A stretch of DNA of 64,000 nucleotides from Chlamydiota bacterium (GTDB lineage Bacteria > Chlamydiota > Chlamydiia > Chlamydiales > Parachlamydiaceae), in assembly GCA_013287905.1 (NCBI GenBank), contig JABDCW010000004.1:1-64000 (forward strand). Direction: 5' to 3'. Below, one piece after another: positions 58,304 through 64,000 of the stretch. Within the stretch, counting starts at the first letter, position 1. Every line of letters starts with the position of its first letter. The notes under the pieces are model-generated. The model had not been told where the DNA came from, did no database searches, and saw nothing but the letters and a program-made list of their open reading frames with translations. The position numbers and the translations under genes are program-made.

Positions 58304-59354
58304 CAGTAAATCTTTGGTGTATAAAAAAACACCCTGGAATAACAACGCGAACACCATTTGGCTTGCCTCATCCATTGTCTTGCAGAGAAATATCGAGAAG
58401 TTTAAATTTCCCGGTAAACTTGAAAAAGATTATAAAGCACAAATTATTGCATTAATCAGCAAGAAGTTACTGGCAAGCGATTCCATTGAAGCCCCAACTT
58501 TAACCCATGCCGAACATTTAAGTCCGCTTGATAAGGAATGGCTGGTCGAGCATTTTTTATCTAATCACAACTATATTCAGGCAGGATCGGGAGACGGCTT
58601 TCTCTTCGATGCCCAATATGAATTTTTGGCCACCTTGAATTTGTTTGATCATTTGCATTTGCAATTGATCGACTGTAAAGGAGAATTAGAAAGCACATGG
58701 AACCGCTTAGTTAAAATCGAAACCGAGATCGGCAAGGAGATCAATTATGCCTTTCATCCGAATTTTGGTTTTCTGACTTCCGATCCTACACATTGCGGTA
58801 CCGCGTTGATCGCATCGGTGTTTTTGCAGCTTCCCGGCCTGATCCATAGCGACAGGATCAATGATCTGCTGAAGAAAAATGTTGATGAATCAATGACTGT
58901 GACCGGCCTTCAGGGCAGTCCATTAGAAATTTTTGGAGATGTGCTTCGCATCCGGAACAATTATACCTTGGGGCTGACGGAAGAAAATATCATTTCTTCG
59001 CTGCGCAGTGTGACAACAAAGCTTATTGTCGAAGAAAACAGCATCAGGGCGAAAATAAAGCAGGAAGAGCCTGCCGACATGAAAGACAAGGTCAGTAGGG
59101 CATACGCCGTATTGGTCCACTCTTATCAGATCGAGGCGGTCGAAGCCTTAAACGCGTTAAGTCTTCTCAAATTTGGTTTGGAATTAGGCTGGATAAAGGG
59201 TACCGACCAACAAAAAGTCAATGAACTTTTTTTCAATTGCCGCCGCGCCCATTTGACCGCCTATTATGAGCAACCAATTCCGCAAGAAGTGCTCTCCCAT
59301 AAACGTGCTGAAATGATCCATTCTTCCCTGAAGGATGTAAAGTTGATGATTTAG
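58287..59354 (+). CDS. mcsB: McsB-like protein, probable pseudokinase
   Basis: A 355-residue protein aligning with protein-arginine kinase McsB end to end: TIWLASSIVLQRNIEKFKFP (24-42), LVEHFLSNHNY, FLATLNLFDHLHLQLI (113-128), YAFHPNFGFLTSDPTHCGTALIASVFLQLPGLI (154-186), and RAYAVLVHSYQIEAVEALNA. Compared from memory with B. subtilis McsB, the SSRIRLARN arginines are Ser29 and Val31, the NEEDH glutamates are Leu119/Phe120, the CPTNVGTGLR Cys and Arg are Asp166 and Ile175, and RGxxGE is TGLQGS. These are nucleotide- and substrate-binding residues, so kinase activity is unlikely. It may act as a binding partner of McsA. Confidence 0.85.
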   Translation: MKEKSNSKSLVYKKTPWNNNANTIWLASSIVLQRNIEKFKFPGKLEKDYKAQIIALISKKLLASDSIEAPTLTHAEHLSPLDKEWLVEHFLSNHNYIQAGSGDGFLFDAQYEFLATLNLFDHLHLQLIDCKGELESTWNRLVKIETEIGKEINYAFHPNFGFLTSDPTHCGTALIASVFLQLPGLIHSDRINDLLKKNVDESMTVTGLQGSPLEIFGDVLRIRNNYTLGLTEENIISSLRSVTTKLIVEENSIRAKIKQEEPADMKDKVSRAYAVLVHSYQIEAVEALNALSLLKFGLELGWIKGTDQQKVNELFFNCRRAHLTAYYEQPIPQEVLSHKRAEMIHSSLKDVKLMI

Positions 59355-59373
59355 TATAGGAAGAAATGGTTTA

Positions 59374-59510
59374 CGTGCCCGTGAGCGTGCCCGTGCCCTT
59401 GCCCGAATTTAATTCATCTTTTCCTTTTTTTTATCCCTCAAGCAGTAAATAAAGTTCGGGAATGATAAATAGATTCGGGCAGGGGCACGGGCACGCTCAC
59501 GGGCACGAAA
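59374..59510. repeat. GTGCCCGTGAGC palindrome, locus 2
   Basis: CGTGCCCGTGAGCGTGCCCG on the left is the complement of the right-hand CGGGCACGCTCACGGGCACG; the loop contains TTCATCTTTTCC. It fills the gap between the converging mcsB and aminopeptidase genes. Confidence 0.85.
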
Positions 59511-59518
59511 ATAGCTCT

Positions 59519-60634
59519 TTATTTACGATCTGAGTCTATCACCACCGGCCCGGTATCGCGGTTAGTCAGGTTCTCATATCCATCTTCGGTAATGACGATC
59601 GTATCTTCGATGCGCACTCCCCCTATTCCCTCTAAATAAATTCCGGGTTCAATGGTAATGACGTTGCCGGCTTGTAATTGGTAACGGCAGTCCGGCTCTG
59701 CCTGACGTAATCTTGGCATTTCGTGGATCTCCAGACCGACACCATGGCCTAAATTATGGGTGAATTTATCCCCATATCCTTGTTTGCTGATATATGTGCG
59801 GGCGGCAGCGTCGACCGATCCAATATCGACTCCAGGGCGGCATGCTTTAAGGGCCTCGAGTTGTGCCTGCTGCACGATTGTGTGAATCTCCAAAAGTTGA
59901 GGATTTGGTTTTCCAAAATAAACGACTCTTGTCATGTCCGAATGATAGTGTTGATACTTCACTCCAATATCGATCAATATCGGATTGCCTGAATGTAATC
60001 TGCAGGCTTCTTGCGGCTTTGATGAAGGACGATAATGGGGCATAGAGCTATTGGCACCGAAGGCAATGATGGGAGAAAACGCCAATCCATCCCCGCCCTG
60101 CCGTTTCCAGAATATCTCCAGTTCTGTTGCCAGTTCGTTTTCTGAGATCCCTTTTTGAATTAAGCTGCAGACAAAATCAAATCCTGCGGAGCCTAAAGCA
60201 GCGGCTTTTCTCAAGACGGCAATTTCACTTTCATCTTTTTTCATTCTCTCGCATTCTACGATATCTTCAACCGGAATTAATGAAACCGGAGGGAATTTTT
60301 TCAGAAGCATTTGGTACTCTGAATAGCTTGTAGAATTACTTTCAAATGCCATCGATTTGATAAACGAGAACTTTTCAGAAAGAATTTGCGATTCAAAAGA
60401 TGGGGTATTGAGAGGAAGAACGGGAAACGGACTGAACTTAAGACACATTTCGTAATAACGGGGATCGACAAATAAATGGATCCCTTTTTTATGAATGAGA
60501 AGTTTGCCGGCGGAAAGTTCCAGGCCTGTCAAATAAAGAAGGTTGATCTTATTTGTGATTAACAGGGCATCAGCAGGTATATTTTTAAGTTTATTTTGAA
60601 GGGAACGTGCCCTTATTTCATGGTGATTTATCAT
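59519..60634 (-). CDS. M24B-family Xaa-Pro aminopeptidase
   Basis: About 371 residues. The N-terminal creatinase-like domain (LLITNKINLLYLTGLELSAG, LFVDPRYYEMCLKF) is followed by the pita-bread catalytic domain with all five metal ligands visible: ILIDIGVKYQHYHSDMTRVV (two Asp), LGHGVGLEIHEMPRL (His), VITIEPGIYLEG (Glu), and GVRIEDTIVITEDG (Glu). It releases N-terminal residues next to proline. The second in-frame ATG (60634) is taken; the first (60643) is only three codons earlier. Single-gene unit, divergent from the next gene. Confidence 0.93.
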   Translation of the reverse strand: MINHHEIRARSLQNKLKNIPADALLITNKINLLYLTGLELSAGKLLIHKKGIHLFVDPRYYEMCLKFSPFPVLPLNTPSFESQILSEKFSFIKSMAFESNSTSYSEYQMLLKKFPPVSLIPVEDIVECERMKKDESEIAVLRKAAALGSAGFDFVCSLIQKGISENELATELEIFWKRQGGDGLAFSPIIAFGANSSMPHYRPSSKPQEACRLHSGNPILIDIGVKYQHYHSDMTRVVYFGKPNPQLLEIHTIVQQAQLEALKACRPGVDIGSVDAAARTYISKQGYGDKFTHNLGHGVGLEIHEMPRLRQAEPDCRYQLQAGNVITIEPGIYLEGIGGVRIEDTIVITEDGYENLTNRDTGPVVIDSDRK

Positions 60635-60708
60635 AATAATCAACGTTGTTGTGTTTAAATTTAACTTATTGTAAATTAGCCCTTATATTATTTTCTATCA
60701 GGTTATAT

Positions 60709-62781
60709 ATGATCACTAACAATCCATATAATGTTTCATTGACCGGAGGTGGGGGGCACCCCGACTTTTCAGTCGATTTTTCTTTATACAATCAGAAAAA
60801 TACCGCGGAAAAAAAACCTCTCCATAAAAAAGTACTGAGTGTGATCCTGAAGCCTTTAGAGTCCATAAAAATCATTTTTCGTGCAATAAAAAACTCTGGA
60901 TCCAAGACATTGAGCTATGCAGGGGTGTCATTTAAACACATCGTGCTTGGGTATTATGGCGATATCAGCAGCTATAGACCGACTTTTGAAATTACCCTTA
61001 TTTTATTCAAAACGGCCTTTTGGATATTTCAACTGACCAGATGTTTTTTTATGAATGCGTGCAGCCTTATTTATAAAGACATCGAAGGGGGTAAATCTTC
61101 AAATGAGAAATTGCTGGGACGTTTTGCCGACGGGATCGATTTGTCGCATATGAAGACGAGCCAGACAGCGATCGATGTAAGCCGGATCCCTGCTACTGTC
61201 GTAGTTGGCGACTTAAAAAAAATGTTTGAAGAAATCAACTTTGACAAACCGGGCAAAGATGGATATATGGCTCCTACATCTCTTCAGGAAGGTAAAACTC
61301 TCCATACAAAGGCGGATTTAAAAAAATCGCTGGATGTCTTTATCGACCATGTCAAAAAACGGACGGCGTTTTTAGGCACCCCGCCTCAATATGACACGCC
61401 CCAATTGATGAAATTTTATGAACAGATTGAAAATTCGGTACGATTTTGCATCGATAAGGTCAATAGAGATCTGCAAGAATTTTACCAGCGAAATGGCAGC
61501 GATTCTGGCAACTATGGTGAAAAAGAAAAAAAAGAGCATTACAACCTTTTAGAGAACCGCGCAAGGGTGGCCATTAACCTGGCAATTGCAGGAAAATATT
61601 GCGGCGCCCGCTACATGGGAGAAGCCACTGAACTTTATCACCTGTTCAGTTCAGATGAATCGGCAGTCAAGGGAACATTACAGGATACGTTGAACCAGCT
61701 TCTTGCACAAAAAAGGGGAGAAATAGCCAAAAGACAGATTGCAAGAAATATGGGCGCGGGGGTTCACGATTTTGGCAACTATATGGACCATTTGGGTCAA
61801 ATGCTTGCCATTCCCGGTACAGAGAACATTGTCGAGCATTTAAGCAAGAACTTTGACACACCCCATTACTTAAAACTGTTTTTTGATGAATATAATGCCG
61901 ATTTTATTCTCGATGCGATCCAGGAAAAAGTGATAAAATCTAACCCTTTTCGGGAGCAGATCCTCGACTGGATCCGCGATCAGGCCGGCAATTGGGACAA
62001 AGAAGCATATGACAAAAAAGTCCAGACAAGTCTTGCTCGCATTCAGGAAATTCTTGGGAAAAACGAGGTCGATGTACAAAACAAAAGCTACCAAAAGTTA
62101 CAAGTGCTCAAAAGATTGGTTGCCCATTGTAAAGAGGCGGGGGAGATGTTACTCTTAAGCTATCCTGAAAGGGATGATTTTTTAAATGAATTTTTTGCAT
62201 CTGATATGGTGCGGCAGTGGATGAAAGAAAACAACGCAAGTGGTTTAAAAATTCTTTTTTCTGATGATAAGTATGGCCAGCCTCTTTTTGAAGCAGTGAA
62301 AAAGGCTTGTTTAGACAAAGCCGATTTGCAACTGGAAAGCGCAATGGAGCAGACGATAATTTTTCAGAAAAAATCACAAATAAGTGCAGATTTTCCCGAT
62401 TTGCAATCAATGCAAGATGATACTCTAGTGCGGATAATAAAAGGAGAAACTCCTGTTCAGGAGTCTCTTAAAAACTTTTATGATAGAGAACGGGGACGGC
62501 TTTTGTGTCTGGCTGTTTTAAAGAAAAGCGCCCGCGATATCAATCATACCGATTTGAAAACGGGGCCTCAAACGCAAACGGGACAGGTAGTTGCCGGGGA
62601 AAGCACCTTCGAGGACAAAGCCGGCCGTTCTTCTGACGACGAAGATGAGGGAGAGGATGAAGAAGACTATGGTGTTGTATTTGCGCAAAAGGGATTGTCG
62701 CCATTGGTTCTTGAGTGGATCGTAGTTTCACAAAAAATTTTGCAGACTCAACATTCGTTACAGGATTATAAAAAGATTTAA
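60709..62781 (+). CDS. Large protein with acidic tail, unknown
   Basis: A 690-residue protein I do not recognise. After a Gly-rich opening (SLTGGGGHPDFS) comes a helical region with two weakly hydrophobic stretches (FKHIVLGYYGDI and LILFKTAFWIFQLTRCFFMN, about 80-125). The central part is helical and charged, with KTRAVRF-like helices and HDFGNYMDHLGQMLAIPG. The C-terminal region has a very acidic run (SSDDEDEGEDEEDYG). No signal peptide. An AGG sits 8 bases before the ATG at 60709. It is closely followed (4 bases) by another unrecognised gene, so the two are cotranscribed and may be effector-like partners. Confidence 0.6.
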   Translation: MITNNPYNVSLTGGGGHPDFSVDFSLYNQKNTAEKKPLHKKVLSVILKPLESIKIIFRAIKNSGSKTLSYAGVSFKHIVLGYYGDISSYRPTFEITLILFKTAFWIFQLTRCFFMNACSLIYKDIEGGKSSNEKLLGRFADGIDLSHMKTSQTAIDVSRIPATVVVGDLKKMFEEINFDKPGKDGYMAPTSLQEGKTLHTKADLKKSLDVFIDHVKKRTAFLGTPPQYDTPQLMKFYEQIENSVRFCIDKVNRDLQEFYQRNGSDSGNYGEKEKKEHYNLLENRARVAINLAIAGKYCGARYMGEATELYHLFSSDESAVKGTLQDTLNQLLAQKRGEIAKRQIARNMGAGVHDFGNYMDHLGQMLAIPGTENIVEHLSKNFDTPHYLKLFFDEYNADFILDAIQEKVIKSNPFREQILDWIRDQAGNWDKEAYDKKVQTSLARIQEILGKNEVDVQNKSYQKLQVLKRLVAHCKEAGEMLLLSYPERDDFLNEFFASDMVRQWMKENNASGLKILFSDDKYGQPLFEAVKKACLDKADLQLESAMEQTIIFQKKSQISADFPDLQSMQDDTLVRIIKGETPVQESLKNFYDRERGRLLCLAVLKKSARDINHTDLKTGPQTQTGQVVAGESTFEDKAGRSSDDEDEGEDEEDYGVVFAQKGLSPLVLEWIVVSQKILQTQHSLQDYKKI

Positions 62782-62785
62782 GTTC

Positions 62786-63628
62786 ATGCTAGGATTATCA
62801 GACAAGCGGCAATCATATGCCGATACAATATTTGCTCTTGCCGGCCTTAAACCATCGCAAACAGAGCGCGATTGGCTGGCAGGCAACAATACTGGAGGGA
62901 TTCCAGCCTCCTTTCTTGAAGTGGTCGAAAGACAAAGTAAAAGGCGATACCGGTTTGATATTACCACAAACAGGGATCTGGTGATCCATTCGATTTTCCA
63001 GTCCGCTTTTGACAAAAATTCCTCCAAAGTCATTGCAAGCGCAGAAAATGTGAATGGCCGACACTTCTATCCTTCCTGGAAAAAAATGGCATTAATTAAA
63101 ATTCCCGGGAGTGTTGCAACGACGCTGGTCCACCCACTGTTTAGAATCCCTTCTATTGTTTTAATGTATTTTAAGGGTGTGAGCTTTGCTCAAAAACATT
63201 ATGCTGTCGTTCATACTCATGTCAACGACAAATTGATTCCCAGTGTTATGAAGCGTACACCGCCATTGCTTGTGAGTTTGGTAAAGCGCATCGCGAATTG
63301 TTATCTGTACATCGTACCCATGATTGTCCTTTATTGTGCGATTACTGAGATCCTGATACGGTGCCCCGAAATCCCTCATGTGACTAAGTTTGCAAGGCGC
63401 TATCGTTTAAATCCTTTGAAAGTTCTCTTCGCAGCTATTTTGGGAGCTCATACCTCGCAGGCCTTTTTTGTTCAAATTTTCATCGATATCTGTAAATTTA
63501 GCTGGAATCAATTCCGCACCATGAGTCATCTGATCGGGGCTGTCGCATCCCGTGCTGAAACAAACCGGATGCATATCAGTAAAGATAAGGCTTATCGTCT
63601 GTGGATTCAAACGCAGGCGTGTTCTTAG
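62786..63628 (+). CDS. Unknown membrane-associated protein, partner of the preceding gene
   Basis: A 280-residue protein I do not recognise, 4 bases after the previous stop. The N-terminal 100 residues are soluble (LKPSQTERDWLAGNNTGGIP). Hydrophobic segments follow at about 108-131 (SVATTLVHPLFRIPSIVLMY), 171-192 (YLYIVPMIVLYCAITEILI) and 212-232 (LKVLFAAILGAHTSQAFFVQ). The C-terminus is basic. Start by ATG at 62786; the upstream gene's end provides AAGATTTAAGTTC and no strong RBS, so translational coupling is likely. Possible inclusion- or envelope-membrane protein, by layout only. Confidence 0.58.
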   Translation: MLGLSDKRQSYADTIFALAGLKPSQTERDWLAGNNTGGIPASFLEVVERQSKRRYRFDITTNRDLVIHSIFQSAFDKNSSKVIASAENVNGRHFYPSWKKMALIKIPGSVATTLVHPLFRIPSIVLMYFKGVSFAQKHYAVVHTHVNDKLIPSVMKRTPPLLVSLVKRIANCYLYIVPMIVLYCAITEILIRCPEIPHVTKFARRYRLNPLKVLFAAILGAHTSQAFFVQIFIDICKFSWNQFRTMSHLIGAVASRAETNRMHISKDKAYRLWIQTQACS

Positions 63629-63639
63629 AATAATTATGA

Positions 63640-64000
63640 ACATCGAGCATGAAGAATTATTTTCGTGCCCGTGAGCGTGCCCGTGCCCGCATTTATTTAT
63701 CTTTTCCGCTTTCTTTGCCCCCCGAACATCGAGCATGAAGAATTATTTTCGTGCCCGTGAGCGTGCCCGTGCCCGTGCCCGCATTTATTTATCTTTTCCG
63801 CTTTCTTTGCCCCCAAATTTGAAGAAAGAAATAAAATTCGGAAATGATCAATAAATTCGGGCAGGGGCACGGGCACGCTCACGGGCACGTAAACCAAGTC
63901 TTCAATCGGAAATGATCAATAAATTCGGGCAGGGGCACGCTCACGGGCACGTAAACCAAGTCTTCAATCGGAAATGATCAATAAATTCGGGCACGCTCAC
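63640..64000. repeat. GTGCCCGTGAGC palindrome array, locus 3 (continues past window end)
   Basis: An 80-90 bp unit (GAACATCGAGCATGAAGAAT, CGTGCCCGTGAGCGTGCCCG, CATTTATTTATCTTTTCCGC) occurs twice in tandem at 63640 and 63724. It is followed by three successive inverted-arm units (GGAAATGATCAATAAATTCG, GGGCACGCTCACGGGCACG, TAAACCAAGTCTTCAATC) at about 63838, 63908 and 63970. The window ends inside the third. No gene is seen here. Confidence 0.85.

Noticed and set aside
63640-64000. Possible CRISPR array or integron repeats at window end
   Set aside because: Units are palindromic GTGCCCGTG words in tandem, with no regular spacer and no integrase.

Overview
The window comes from the chromosome of a Chlamydia-related bacterium, most likely an amoeba-associated 'environmental chlamydia' of the Parachlamydiales. 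Four things point there: an EUO-type regulator with two helix-turn-helix modules, the chlamydial AroB plus fused AroD-AroE arrangement, a short two-domain HemC followed by HemD, and a McsA/McsB-like pair. Around them are many long coiled-coil, TPR and tyrosine-phosphatase-like proteins of the kind these bacteria deliver into host cells. This placement is inference from protein families; no rRNA gene is present and no search was run.

Layout. 0-6 kb: end of a family 25 glycosyltransferase, an indoleamine 2,3-dioxygenase, a multicopper oxidase overlapping an apparently exported Ham1-type pyrophosphatase, and a cluster of exported or outer-membrane proteins. 6-8.6 kb: a gene graveyard beside tRNA-Leu(CAA), holding fragments of a DUF2608 protein, an AbiEi antitoxin, a PIN toxin, a nitroreductase and a serine recombinase, some joined end to end. 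8.7-23.5 kb: alanine dehydrogenase, a coiled-coil protein, two large tandem TPR paralogues, a PEBP protein and a three-member family of unrecognised coiled-coil proteins, separated by repeats. 23.5-38.8 kb: mostly housekeeping (aroDE, aroB, euo, potABCD, a HigBA pair, an M20 peptidase / aminotransferase / AstA operon, hemC-hemD). 38.8-51.5 kb: candidate host-interaction proteins (a hydrophobic protein, a degenerate PTP-like phytase homologue, an intact tyrosine phosphatase with a proline-rich linker), recC, rmuC, a PAP2 phosphatase with a LexA-like protein, and a hipB with a truncated hipA. 51.9-63.6 kb: a complete RND efflux operon, McsA/McsB-like proteins, an M24 aminopeptidase and two unrecognised proteins.

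The intergenic DNA is unusually rich in palindromic repeats. I count at least five families: a 164-166 bp MITE-like element (four copies, TA target duplication, with an empty site visible inside the window); a 190-330 bp palindrome with CAGGCGTTAGCCTGGGG-type arms; elements built from CACAGAG words; GTGCCCGTGAGC palindromes; and a CAGGCCTTCAGCCTG palindrome. They sit mostly at gene ends and between accessory genes.

The strongest leads are the following. The bacterium encodes its own IDO, the enzyme family by which mammalian hosts starve chlamydiae of tryptophan. Three proteins keep a regulatory or enzymatic fold but have lost their catalytic residues (LexA-like, McsB-like, PTP-like phytase). 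A three-member coiled-coil family has no function I can name. The MITE family's insertion can be read at base level.
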